A stretch of 20,182 bases of DNA from VRUE01 sp035557635 (GTDB lineage Bacteria > Actinomycetota > Thermoleophilia > Solirubrobacterales > 70-9). Within the stretch, counting starts at the first letter, position 1. Each line of letters starts with the position of its first letter. The stretch lies in the NCBI GenBank assembly GCA_035557635.1, contig DATMDR010000031.1, positions 1 through 20,182 on the forward strand, given 5' to 3'. The notes under the pieces are model-generated. The model was not told where the DNA came from and searched no databases. It saw only the letters and a program-made list of their open reading frames with translations. A program made the position numbers and the translations under genes. Positions 7,193-13,701 of the stretch are shown here, piece by piece.

Positions 7193-7270
7193 GTGTACCC
7201 GGTCCACGTTGGCTGCTCCGGCTGGAGCTACCGCTTACCTTGGCCGGGGCCCCTCCTGAGGCCCGGCCGC
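7193..7270 (+). pseudogene. 5' remnant of a DUF72 family gene
   Basis: From GTG 7193 the frame reads VYPVHVGCSGWSYR, then WPGPLLRPG. This matches the opening of DUF72 proteins (V-x-VG-C/T-SGWSY, then W-R-G-x-x-YPxG). After about 25 codons the similarity ends, the frame turns arginine-rich, and it runs antisense into the 74-residue gene. Normal DUF72 proteins are roughly 240-300 residues, so more than 90 % is missing. It sits 2 bases after the stop of the 75-residue gene, suggesting the intact gene was once co-transcribed with it. The motif match is short, so confidence is moderate. Confidence 0.5.
7242..7268. terminator. GC-rich hairpin between convergent genes
   Basis: GGCCGGGGCC and GGCCCGGCC form a 9-bp stem with one bulged G around the loop CCTCCTGA. 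It lies 7 bases beyond the stop of the minus-strand 74-residue gene and about 50 bases past the plus-strand 75-residue gene. No T-run follows on either strand, as is common for terminators in high-GC actinobacteria. Confidence 0.5.
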
Positions 7271-7275
7271 TTCCG

Positions 7276-7500
7276 CTACAGGCGGGCGCGCAGCAGCTCC
7301 TTGCCCTGCTCGGCACCCTTCCGGCTGGCCTCCTGGGCGCGCCGGAAGAAGTCGGCCAGGTCGTTGTCGCTGGCACGCTCGGCGTCCTGGATATAGGTCT
7401 CTAGCCGCAGCACGTTGCTCAGGCACTGCTCGACGAACCAGATGACGTTGTAGTCCTTGTCCTTGGTGCCGGTGACCTCACCGGCCTCTTGCGCTGCCAT
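7276..7500 (-). CDS. Small helical hypothetical protein, ferritin-operon partner
   Basis: 74 residues from an ATG at 7500, preceded by a strong AAGGAGG and a 5-base spacer, in the short gap after the ferritin-like gene stop (7515). The protein is charged and almost wholly helical: KDYNVIWFVEQCLSNVLRL, ETYIQDAERASDNDLADFFR, RAQEASRKGAEQGKELL. It has one cysteine, no signal peptide and no membrane segment. It looks like a small conserved actinobacterial protein of unknown role. The short gap makes co-expression with the ferritin-like protein very likely, so a link to oxidative or iron stress is a reasonable inference. The hairpin at 7242-7268 probably ends the transcript. Confidence 0.75.
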   Translation of the reverse strand: MAAQEAGEVTGTKDKDYNVIWFVEQCLSNVLRLETYIQDAERASDNDLADFFRRAQEASRKGAEQGKELLRARL

Positions 7501-7514
7501 GCCGTCCTCCTTAA

Positions 7515-8060
7515 TCAGTTGGTTGAGCTTCCTTGGAAGCGGGGTGAGTTGTCGGAAAGACCCTCGACCTCGTACTCGCGCAGGAACCCCTCGAAGAGGC
7601 GGCGGTGGGACTGCTCGTCGCGAAGGATCGCGATCACCATGTCCTGGGTAACCGGGTCGATTTGGTCGGTCTCCTCGACGATCCGGGTGTAGTGCTCGAT
7701 CGCTCCCGTCTCCGCCTTGATCACGCCGCGGATCACGTGGACGATGTCGGTCTGCTCCTCCGGAGGCTGCAGGAATCCCTGCTCGGCGGAGAAGGCCTCG
7801 GAGCCCGGAACCACGCCGTAGAGCTCCTTGATCCGCTCGGCAAAGCGCCGCGCATGCCCGAGCTCCTCCTCGATGTCCTCGGTCAGCGACTCCTTGATCT
7901 CCTGCGCACGCACGCCGTCGAGATTGACCGAGGCGGCGAGGTAGCTCATCACCGTCTCGATCTCCATCCAGTAGGACTTCGTCAGCAACTCGATGACGCG
8001 GTCGCGCGCCTCGCTGTTGGCTCCGTCGAAAATGCCCTTGCTCGGGCTGGTCGTCTCCAT
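7515..8060 (-). CDS. Ferritin-like diiron protein (bacterioferritin/Dps-type four-helix bundle)
   Basis: 181 residues forming a four-helix ferritin-like bundle. Diiron ligands are visible as one Glu from helix 1 (YWMEIETVMSY, Glu33/Glu35), EEELGHA (Glu66, His69), AETGAIEHY (Glu117) and DEQSHRRLF (Glu149, His152). That is the E / ExxH / E / ExxH pattern of bacterioferritin and rubrerythrin-type proteins. There is no rubredoxin Cys pair, and no haem-ligating Met could be assigned. It probably oxidises or stores Fe2+ or removes peroxide in the cytoplasm. The start is ATG 8060 with GGAGGAG about 11 bases upstream, slightly long spacing. A SigB-like promoter is proposed at 8106-8130. It is divergent from the sigma factor gene and leads an operon with the 74-residue protein. 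Confidence 0.85.
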   Translation of the reverse strand: METTSPSKGIFDGANSEARDRVIELLTKSYWMEIETVMSYLAASVNLDGVRAQEIKESLTEDIEEELGHARRFAERIKELYGVVPGSEAFSAEQGFLQPPEEQTDIVHVIRGVIKAETGAIEHYTRIVEETDQIDPVTQDMVIAILRDEQSHRRLFEGFLREYEVEGLSDNSPRFQGSSTN

Positions 8061-8105
8061 CGCGGCTTTGCTCCTCCGCTTGAGGGTTTCCGGTGTGCGG
8101 CTCCC

Positions 8106-8130
8106 CTACCCGGGCTTGGGTCGTTGAATC
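8106..8130 (-). promoter_or_regulatory. Candidate SigB-type promoter for the ferritin operon
   Basis: On the minus strand GATT (8130-8127), 15 bases, then GGGTAG (8111-8106). The SigB/SigF consensus is GTTT-N13-15-GGGTAT, so the -35 has one mismatch. Predicted transcription would start about 38 bases before ATG 8060, leaving room for the GGAGGAG site. Confidence 0.55.
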
Positions 8131-8143
8131 GCCCGTTGGAACG

Positions 8144-8168
8144 GTTTGAGCTCGCCCCCCACGGGTAA
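8144..8168 (+). promoter_or_regulatory. Candidate SigB-type promoter of the sigma gene (autoregulation)
   Basis: GTTT (8144-8147), 15 bases, then GGGTAA (8163-8168), very close to the SigB/SigF consensus. It lies about 50 bases before the ATG of the SigB/SigF-type sigma gene at 8217, so the sigma factor probably drives its own transcription. Confidence 0.65.
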
Positions 8169-8216
8169 CCGGCGACGGAGGAGCCGGCGCTACGGTGCGG
8201 GGATAGAGACTCGACC

Positions 8217-9011
8217 ATGGCCGCAGACCAAGACGAAGAACACTCCCAGCACGCGCCCGGCCCCCAGGAGCAACTGGCGAGCGAGGCGAAGCTCTGGGCC
8301 CGCTACGTCGAGCGGCGCGATCCTGCCACGCGAGAGGAGCTGGTCAGCCGCTACCTGCCCTTCGCTCGCAGCCTCACACGCCGCTACCGAACCGCCAATG
8401 AGTCCTTCGACGACCTGCTCCAGGTCGCCAGCCTCGGCCTCGTCAACGCGATCGACCGCTTCGACCCCGACCGCGGCATCCCCTTCACCGCGTTCGCCTC
8501 GCCGACCATCCTCGGTGAGCTGAAGCGCCATTTCCGCGACCGGGTCTGGACGGTGCGGGTGCCGCGTGGCCTCCACGACCGGATGGCGGACGTCAGCAAA
8601 GCGATCGGCGAGCTGACCGAGGAGCTGCAGCGCTCCCCCTCGGTGGCCGAGATCGCGGAGCGGCTCGAGCTCGAGGAGACCGACGTGCTCGAGGTGCTCG
8701 AGGCGAACCACAATCGCCGGCCACTCTCGCTGGACCGGCCGGCCAACGCCAACGATCCGGACGAGACGCCGGCGTCGGAGTGGATTGGCAGCGAGGACGA
8801 GGGCTACGAGCTGGTCGAGGGCAAGGTCGCGCTGGACGCCGCCCTTCCCCACCTAGACGAGCGCGAGCGCCTGGTCCTGCGGCTGCGCTTCGTCGAGGAC
8901 ATGACGCAGTCGCAGATCGCCGAGCAGATCGGCCACTCGCAGATGCACGTATCCCGCATCCTGCGCCGCACGCTGCAGCGGATCCGAGAGCAGATCGAGG
9001 AAGAGGACTGA
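8217..9011 (+). CDS. SigB/SigF/SigG-type RNA polymerase sigma factor
   Basis: 264 residues with the domain set of stress/sporulation-type group 3 sigma factors. Region 2 is about 46-115 (LPFARSLTRRYR, FDDLLQVASLGLVNAIDRFDP, GIPFTAFASPTILGELKRHF). Region 3 follows with RVPRGLHDRM and SPSVAEIAERLELEE, and region 4 is a helix-turn-helix near the C-terminus (LDERERLVLRLRF, then TQSQIAEQIGHSQMHVSRIL). It lacks region 1.1 and the long spacer of housekeeping sigma factors. It is expected to be held inactive by a GHKL anti-sigma factor and released by a dephosphorylated STAS antagonist, and genes for all of these lie within 10 kb. The N-terminal 20 residues are acidic and unconserved-looking. Start ATG 8217 has only a weak ribosome binding site. 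The anti-sigma gene converges on it with a 3-bp gap. Confidence 0.93.
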   Translation: MAADQDEEHSQHAPGPQEQLASEAKLWARYVERRDPATREELVSRYLPFARSLTRRYRTANESFDDLLQVASLGLVNAIDRFDPDRGIPFTAFASPTILGELKRHFRDRVWTVRVPRGLHDRMADVSKAIGELTEELQRSPSVAEIAERLELEETDVLEVLEANHNRRPLSLDRPANANDPDETPASEWIGSEDEGYELVEGKVALDAALPHLDERERLVLRLRFVEDMTQSQIAEQIGHSQMHVSRILRRTLQRIREQIEEED

Positions 9012-9014
9012 CGT

Positions 9015-9845
9015 TCAGCCGCGGATCGCGGCGAAGCGGACGACGACGTACTCGCCGTTCTCGTCCCGCTCGACACGCAGCTCGTCGGCAAGCGCCTCGA
9101 GCGTGCCTCCGACCTGCGGCACAGCGAGCCCGTCGAGCAGCCGCTGGCTGGCGCCCTCGGGCATCGGGCCGATTCGCAGGTCGATGCCGTCCTCCCCGTC
9201 GGCGATCGCGAAGCGTAGGTGTTCGTTGCCAAACGCCTGCGGAGCACGCGCCGAGACGGCATCGGTGAGCAGCATCGCGTCGTTGAGCCGGTCGACGCTG
9301 ATCGGGTGGCGCGAGGCGAGGGCGCCGACGACGCGCTCGAGCACCGGCGCCGCCAGGTCGGGGCGACCGATCGTCACCTCCGTCGCCTCCTCGACCGGTG
9401 GGACGCTCACTTCCTGGGAGGCCTTGCCGTCCTCCTGCCCGGCCCGCAACGGCAGGTGCATCCTCACTTCGGTGCCGCGGCCGAGACCGCCGGCGATCTC
9501 GAAGCTCTGCGAGAGCGCCGCGATCAGCGTCATCCCGATCCGCAGGCTCGGGCGCTCGACGTCCGGGCGGGGGCGAATGCCGCCTCCCGAGTCACGAACG
9601 CACACGGTTAGGCCCTCGTCCTCTGGGAACGCCTCGACTTCGAGTGGTCCCGTGCCGCCGTCGTAGGCGTGGACGACGACGTTCATGCAGGCCTCGGTGA
9701 CGACGGTCTTCAGGTCGCCGATGCTCGGTTCGTTCATCCCCAGCTGCTCGGCGAGCCCGGCGACCGCGTGGCGAACCACCGCTACGTTGGCCGGCTTCGC
9801 GGGCAGCTTGAGGTGGAGACCATGCGGTTCGCCGTTCACGTTCAT
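9015..9845 (-). CDS. RsbW-like anti-sigma factor kinase with a second, degenerate GHKL domain
   Basis: 276 residues from ATG 9845. Residues about 10-135 are a HATPase_c_2 kinase with N-box TEACMNVVVHAYD (50-62), G1 box RDSGGGI (84-90) and G2-type LRIGMTLIAALSQ (101-113) plus GRGTEV. This family binds sigma or phosphorylates a STAS protein on serine. After an acidic linker (about 136-155), residues about 158-276 look like the same fold repeated: RLNDAMLLTDAV in the N-box position, LRFAIADGEDGIDLRIGP as the central strands, and DELRVERDENGEYVVVRF at the end. Its ATP-binding Asn and glycine boxes are gone. Ordinary RsbW proteins are about 140-160 residues, so this is a fusion or internal duplication. 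A consensus SigB-type promoter lies upstream. An earlier TTG (9917) would add a non-domain leader and was not used. Confidence 0.85.
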   Translation of the reverse strand: MNVNGEPHGLHLKLPAKPANVAVVRHAVAGLAEQLGMNEPSIGDLKTVVTEACMNVVVHAYDGGTGPLEVEAFPEDEGLTVCVRDSGGGIRPRPDVERPSLRIGMTLIAALSQSFEIAGGLGRGTEVRMHLPLRAGQEDGKASQEVSVPPVEEATEVTIGRPDLAAPVLERVVGALASRHPISVDRLNDAMLLTDAVSARAPQAFGNEHLRFAIADGEDGIDLRIGPMPEGASQRLLDGLAVPQVGGTLEALADELRVERDENGEYVVVRFAAIRG

Positions 9846-9941
9846 TGTCCTAGGGGCGTATCCAATCGAGTTCCGGGCGTCAGCCCCGCGTAGGAAGGGC
9901 TGCGGTTTGGAAGGCAAAGAAGCGTATCTGCGCGTCGATTC

Positions 9942-9972
9942 GTTTCGCTACCCGCAGCGGGTCCGTCGAAAC
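9942..9972. promoter_or_regulatory. Symmetric SigB-type promoter between anti-sigma and STAS genes
   Basis: On the minus strand GTTT (9972-9969), 15 bases, GGGTAG (9953-9948) is a near-perfect SigB consensus that reads into the anti-sigma gene, leaving a leader of about 95 bases. The site is an inverted repeat: GTTTCG and CGAAAC flank ACCCGC-A-GCGGGT. As a result a weaker promoter (GTTT, 13 bases, GGGTCC) faces the STAS gene on the plus strand. The repeat could also bind a dimeric regulator. Confidence 0.6.
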
Positions 9973-10049
9973 AAAGCCCTCCACAAGTTGACCTTTGCTC
10001 GCTAGCATGGTGAAGGGTCGTCGATTCCGCCCAAGACGGGAGCCTCCAC

Positions 10050-10388
10050 ATGCCGACCGAACAACGCGACATCACCGACGGCACCTTGGTCGTACAGACG
10101 ACGACGGAGGGGGACCTCCGAACCGTCTCCTTGCGCGGCGAGCTCGATCTCGCCAACGCCGGCACCGCCGAGGCCGCAATCCAGGAGGCTCTCGACGAGG
10201 CGACGCAGACAGTCGTGAACCTGACGGAGCTGGAGTTCATCGACTCGACCGGGATCGCCCTGCTGGTCGGCGCGCTCGGCCATAACGGCGACAGCGCCAG
10301 ACTCCGCTTCGTGCCCAGCCGGTCAGCGGCCGTCAACCGGGTCCTCGACCTGACCGGCCTCTCCGAGCGGCTGCCGCTGGTCGAGTAG
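10050..10388 (+). CDS. STAS-domain anti-sigma factor antagonist (RsbV-like)
   Basis: A 112-residue single STAS domain: TVSLRGELDLANAG, then the strand VVNLTELEFIDSTGIALLVGAL, then RLRFVPSRSAAVNRVLDLTGL. Ser66 in FIDSTG is the residue phosphorylated by RsbW-type kinases. When dephosphorylated by a PP2C phosphatase the protein captures the kinase and frees sigma. It is divergent from the anti-sigma gene (204 bp apart), a natural arrangement for the cognate partner. GGGAG lies 8 bases before ATG 10050. It ends 9 bp from the convergent NTF2-like gene. Confidence 0.9.
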   Translation: MPTEQRDITDGTLVVQTTTEGDLRTVSLRGELDLANAGTAEAAIQEALDEATQTVVNLTELEFIDSTGIALLVGALGHNGDSARLRFVPSRSAAVNRVLDLTGLSERLPLVE

Positions 10389-10397
10389 CCGGCGCGA

Positions 10398-10802
10398 TCA
10401 GGCCGAGACGCGGCCGAAACGCGCCTCCGCCAGCTCGGGGTCGGGGAAGGCCTCGCCCCGAATGAAGCGACCGTCACGTGCCTGCCAGATCCAGGCGATC
10501 GGCATGTCGCGGATGCCGAGATCGCGGCTGCGCAGGTATACCCGCCCCCGCACCAGCAAGCGGTTGCCCTGCGACTCGACCTCCTTGACGGTGATCAGCA
10601 GCTCCTCCCAGACCCTGGCCACGTCGGACAGATACTCGTGCAAGCCGTCAGGCCCCATGTAGGGCTCGCCGCGCCCCACTTCTTCCCCGGTAACCGCGAA
10701 GAATTCCATCTCCTGGTGGCAGAGCTCCGCGATCGCCTCGGCGTCGCGCCGGTTGAAGGCGTCGAAGAGGCGCTCGACCAGTTGCATCGAGGTCTCGGTC
10801 AT
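10398..10802 (-). CDS. NTF2-like / SnoaL-type protein
   Basis: 134 residues with the cone-shaped NTF2 fold signature: an N-terminal helix (LVERLFDAFNRRDAEAIAELCH), strands around MEFFAVTGE, then DGLHEYLSDVARVWEELLI, and a sheet ending RVYLRSRD and IAWIWQARDGRFIRGEAF. Members range from small enzymes to ligand-binding or polyketide-cyclase-like proteins, so the substrate cannot be told. No clear catalytic dyad of SnoaL or ketosteroid isomerase could be assigned. Its ATG overlaps the stop of the membrane phosphatase gene (ATGA, 10802-10799), so the two are translationally coupled, suggesting a signalling or ligand-sensing role in the stress circuit. That role is inference. Confidence 0.8.
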   Translation of the reverse strand: MTETSMQLVERLFDAFNRRDAEAIAELCHQEMEFFAVTGEEVGRGEPYMGPDGLHEYLSDVARVWEELLITVKEVESQGNRLLVRGRVYLRSRDLGIRDMPIAWIWQARDGRFIRGEAFPDPELAEARFGRVSA

Positions 10803-12136
10803 CGCGGCGCGACCGCCAGGATTGCCGCGTCGTCGTCCAGCGCGCCCTCGGTGAACGAGTGCAGCGCCCCCTCGAGTCGCTGGACGGCGAGTGCCGGATT
10901 CGGGGCGCCGACCAGCTCGGCCCGCAGCCGCTCCTCGCCGAAGCGACCGTTCGGCCCCGAGGCCTCGGTGATCCCGTCAGTGACGACGACCACCTGCTGG
11001 CCGGGATCGATCGGAATCTGCTCCAGCGTCCAGTCGGCGTCGTCGAAGGCGCCGAGAAGGGGGCCCGGCGTCGCCGTCTCGGTGACCTCGTCCCCGTCGA
11101 CGAGCAGCGGCGGCAGGTGCCCCGCAACCGCCATCCGAACCGGGCGGCGAGAGTCTTCGGAGAGGGCGAAGGCAGCGACGCTGCACATCGCCGGGTCGTG
11201 CTGGGCGAGCAGGGCCCGGTTGAGGGTGGCGAGGGCGACCAGTGGATCGCCGGTGAGGACGGCGGCGGTGCGCAGCGTGTAGCGGGCCTGCGCCGTGATC
11301 GACGCGGCGCGGGCGCCCCGGCCAGTGACGTCGCCGATCACCAGCATCCAGCCGCCCCTGACCGGGAAGGCGTCGTAGAAGTCGCCGCCCACTTCGTTCT
11401 CGGCGCCGGCGGGCCGGTACATCGCCGCCGCAGACCAGCCCGGAATGTGCGGCAACGGCGGCGGCAGGAGTCCGCGCTGCAGGGTCTCGGCGATCTCTTC
11501 CCGAGCCTGCATGGCGCGCTCCAGGTTGGAGAAGAGGCCGGCATTGTCGAGTGCCAGCGCCACGCGTCCCGAGAGGACCCGGGCGAAGCTGGCGTCGTCG
11601 GGCCGGTAGCGCCGTCCCGACCAAGCCACCCCCAGGGTCAGGGTGCCGGTGACTCGGCCGCGCGCCCGCAGCGCCACCGTTATCGCCGAGCGAACGCCGA
11701 GACCGCGGAGAAACTCGAAGTCGTCGTCATCGTGGGAGATCAGGCGCAGGTCCTCCTCCGACAGCCTTTCGAAGAAACGAGGGGCCAGCGCCCTCCCCGA
11801 TTCCTGGTCCAGCATGTACTCGGGTATCGATGGCTGGCGCTCGGCGAGTCCGCTTTCGGCTCCCGGCGGAGCGCCGGGCCCGACCCGAACCCCGGCCCGC
11901 TGGGCACCCCCTCCGGAGAGCACGTCGATCATGCAGAAATCGGCTATCTGCGGGACGAGGACCTCGCTGATCACTGTGAGCGTTTCCGGCAGCGAGCTCG
12001 CCGCGTCGGAGACACGAGCGATGTCGTCGAGCACTTCGAAGCGCTGCATCACCCGGCGGGTGCGAACGCGAGATGCGATCAACAGGCAGGCAAGCGTCGC
12101 GGAGGCGACGGCCAGAGCCGCGATCACGATGCCCAC
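10799..12136 (-). CDS. Membrane-anchored GAF-PP2C serine phosphatase (RsbU/SpoIIE-type)
   Basis: 445 residues from GTG 12136, with AAGGAG 7 bases upstream; GTG 12139 is the alternative. Longer frames to 12319 overlap the divergent STAS gene and were rejected. Residues about 3-23 are one transmembrane helix (VIAALAVASATLACLLIAS), followed by RTRR on the inside. A GAF sensor domain spans about 35-200. The PP2C/SpoIIE domain spans about 225-445, with metal-binding acids in EVGGDFYDAFP, VIGDVTGRGARAA, TDGITEASG and the terminal LDDDAAILAV. It should dephosphorylate an RsbV-type STAS protein in answer to a signal at the GAF domain or membrane. The likely target is the STAS protein encoded divergently at 12236 or the one at 10050. 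The NTF2-like gene is coupled downstream. Confidence 0.9.
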   Translation of the reverse strand: MGIVIAALAVASATLACLLIASRVRTRRVMQRFEVLDDIARVSDAASSLPETLTVISEVLVPQIADFCMIDVLSGGGAQRAGVRVGPGAPPGAESGLAERQPSIPEYMLDQESGRALAPRFFERLSEEDLRLISHDDDDFEFLRGLGVRSAITVALRARGRVTGTLTLGVAWSGRRYRPDDASFARVLSGRVALALDNAGLFSNLERAMQAREEIAETLQRGLLPPPLPHIPGWSAAAMYRPAGAENEVGGDFYDAFPVRGGWMLVIGDVTGRGARAASITAQARYTLRTAAVLTGDPLVALATLNRALLAQHDPAMCSVAAFALSEDSRRPVRMAVAGHLPPLLVDGDEVTETATPGPLLGAFDDADWTLEQIPIDPGQQVVVVTDGITEASGPNGRFGEERLRAELVGAPNPALAVQRLEGALHSFTEGALDDDAAILAVAPR

Positions 12137-12201
12137 CACCTGTCTCCTTCCCCTAGAAACCCCAGCACTGAGATGCAGCCAAGAATGCCTTACTAAAAAG
12201 A

Positions 12202-12207
12202 GGGTAG
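12202..12207 (+). promoter_or_regulatory. Weak candidate SigB-type -10 before the second STAS gene
   Basis: GGGTAG lies 28 bases before the TTG start at 12236, a plausible distance. No GTTT-like -35 is found at 13-16 bases upstream (the position reads GAAT or AATG), so this is only a half-match. Confidence 0.25.
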
Positions 12208-12235
12208 CGCTTCCTGCGCTAGCATCCGGTGACTT

Positions 12236-12595
12236 TTGAACCCGAATCGATTCGAGGTTGCCGAGGAGGAACAGGACGGTGTCCGCATCCTCGCCGTTAC
12301 CGGAGAGCTTGACCTGCACACGGTGCCGCAGCTCGAGGAACAGCTCGAAAGCGTCGAAAACGGACTGCTCCTCGATCTCTCGAACTGTGAATTCATCGAC
12401 TCGACCGGGATTGGGCTGATCGTCAGGACCTGGCAGCGGCTCAACACCGACCTCGACCGAGACGACACGTGCCGCTTTGCCCTCTGCGGCCTCGGTGACC
12501 AGGTGCAGCGCCTCCTCGAAATCACCGGCCTGGAGAGTTCGCTGCGGACATACGCCGCCCGCGACGAGGCGTTGGCCGAGCTTCGCAGCGAGTAA
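12236..12595 (+). CDS. Second STAS-domain anti-sigma factor antagonist (RsbV-like)
   Basis: 119 residues, STAS fold: GVRILAVTGELDLHTVPQLEEQL, LLLDLSNCEFIDSTGIGLIVRTW, CRFALCGLGDQVQRLLEITGL. Ser56 of FIDSTG is the expected phosphorylation site. It begins at TTG 12236, which fits the usual family N-terminus; no strong ribosome binding site is seen. It is encoded divergently from the membrane phosphatase, about 100 bp away, so the two probably form a cognate pair. The FIDSTG core is shared with the first STAS protein, but the flanks differ, so this is not a recent duplication. Confidence 0.9.
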   Translation: MNPNRFEVAEEEQDGVRILAVTGELDLHTVPQLEEQLESVENGLLLDLSNCEFIDSTGIGLIVRTWQRLNTDLDRDDTCRFALCGLGDQVQRLLEITGLESSLRTYAARDEALAELRSE

Positions 12596-12657
12596 TTCCG
12601 AGGGCGCTCGGCGGGCCCCGGCGTTTCGCGGCTCCCGCTACAGGGAAGCAACGACTC

Positions 12658-13701
12658 GTGATCACTGCGGTGAGAGAGCCGAGCGCATCTGGCGTAACGC
12701 TGCCCGATGCCGCGGGACCCATCGGCGAGCTGTTGTTCGATCTTCTCTTTCGCCCGGCTTCCGACGCCGGCGAGCTCGACCTCCGCGCCGATGTCGGGCA
12801 GCTGGTCGAGAAGGTCGCCGATCCGCTCCTCGACGACGACCTCCAGCTCGCGCTCTACGCCTGCTACGAGCTGCACTACCGCTCCTTCGCGGGTGTCGAC
12901 CCCGCCTGGGAGTGGAGTCCGGCCCTGCTCGGCGCCCGGGCGGAGCTGGAGCGAGCCTTCTTCGCGGCACTCGAAGCCGAGGTCCCGAGCGAGCAGGTCG
13001 ATCCAGAAGACGTCGGCGATCGCCTCTTCGAGCTCGAGCGCGAAAGCGAGGGCGTCTCGCTTTCGCGGCGAATCGAGTCCGACGCCGACCTCGGGCAGTT
13101 CCGCGAGTTCGTCGTCCACCGCTCGCTCTACCAGCTCAAGGAGGCCGACCCTCACAGCTGGGCGATCCCGCGCCTCGCCGGGCCCCCGAAGGCCGCCCTG
13201 CTCGAGATCCAGGGAGACGAGTACGGCAGCGGCCGTCCCGAGCGGATGCACTCGGCGCTGTTCGCCAAGACGATGCGGGCGCTCGGTCTCGACGACCGCG
13301 AGAACGCCTATCTGGACTGGGTCCCGGGAGTCACGCTCGCCACGGTCAACCTGATGTCGGGCCTGGGCCTTCGTCGCGACCACCGCGGCGCGATCGCCGG
13401 CCACCTGGCGATGTTCGAGATGACCTCCTCCCAGCCCAACCGCCGCTACGCGAACGCGCTGCGCCGGCTCGGCTTCGACGGCGATGCCGTCGACTTCTAT
13501 GACGAGCACGTCGAGGCTGACGCGGTCCACGAGAACATCGCCGCCTATGACCTCGCCGGGGGGCTGGCGCGCTTCGAGCCGGAGCTCGCCGAAGACATTC
13601 TCTTCGGAGCCGGCGCGCTGCTTCACCTCGACGACCGCTTCGCCCGTCACCTGCTGGCGGCATGGGACGCCGGCGGGACCTCCCTGCGCCGACCGCTTTG
13701 A
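12658..13701 (+). CDS. Heme-oxygenase-like diiron (HDO) family protein, 'iron-containing redox enzyme'
   Basis: 347 residues from GTG 12658. The central and C-terminal parts carry the pattern of the heme-oxygenase-like diiron superfamily (Haem_oxygenas_2 type): YELHYRSF (about 70-77), LLEIQGDEYGSGRPERMHSALFAKTM (Glu183, Glu188, His198), HLAMFEMTSSQPNRRYANALRRLGF (Glu254), and DFYDEHVEADAVHE (His284, Asp288, His291). Characterised relatives such as UndA and BesC use iron and O2 on fatty acids or amino acids, but substrates vary widely and cannot be predicted here. There is no signal peptide. The stop overlaps the TTG start of a glycosyltransferase (TTGA), so the two are translationally coupled. 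Possibly the pair builds or modifies a surface or specialised metabolite. Confidence 0.82.
   Translation: MITAVREPSASGVTLPDAAGPIGELLFDLLFRPASDAGELDLRADVGQLVEKVADPLLDDDLQLALYACYELHYRSFAGVDPAWEWSPALLGARAELERAFFAALEAEVPSEQVDPEDVGDRLFELERESEGVSLSRRIESDADLGQFREFVVHRSLYQLKEADPHSWAIPRLAGPPKAALLEIQGDEYGSGRPERMHSALFAKTMRALGLDDRENAYLDWVPGVTLATVNLMSGLGLRRDHRGAIAGHLAMFEMTSSQPNRRYANALRRLGFDGDAVDFYDEHVEADAVHENIAAYDLAGGLARFEPELAEDILFGAGALLHLDDRFARHLLAAWDAGGTSLRRPL

Noticed and set aside
6900..7376. 158-codon minus-strand frame across the 75-residue gene
   Set aside because: Composition is Arg/Pro/Gly-rich and it overlaps both the small gene and the well supported 74-residue gene start region.
9987..10015. 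TTGACC as a housekeeping -35 before the first STAS gene
   Set aside because: No acceptable -10 at 16-18 bases; TAGCAT is only 9 bases away.
12193..13650. 485-codon minus-strand frame opposite the STAS and diiron genes
   Set aside because: Valine/arginine/glutamate-rich antisense product without motifs; the plus strand encodes two recognisable proteins.
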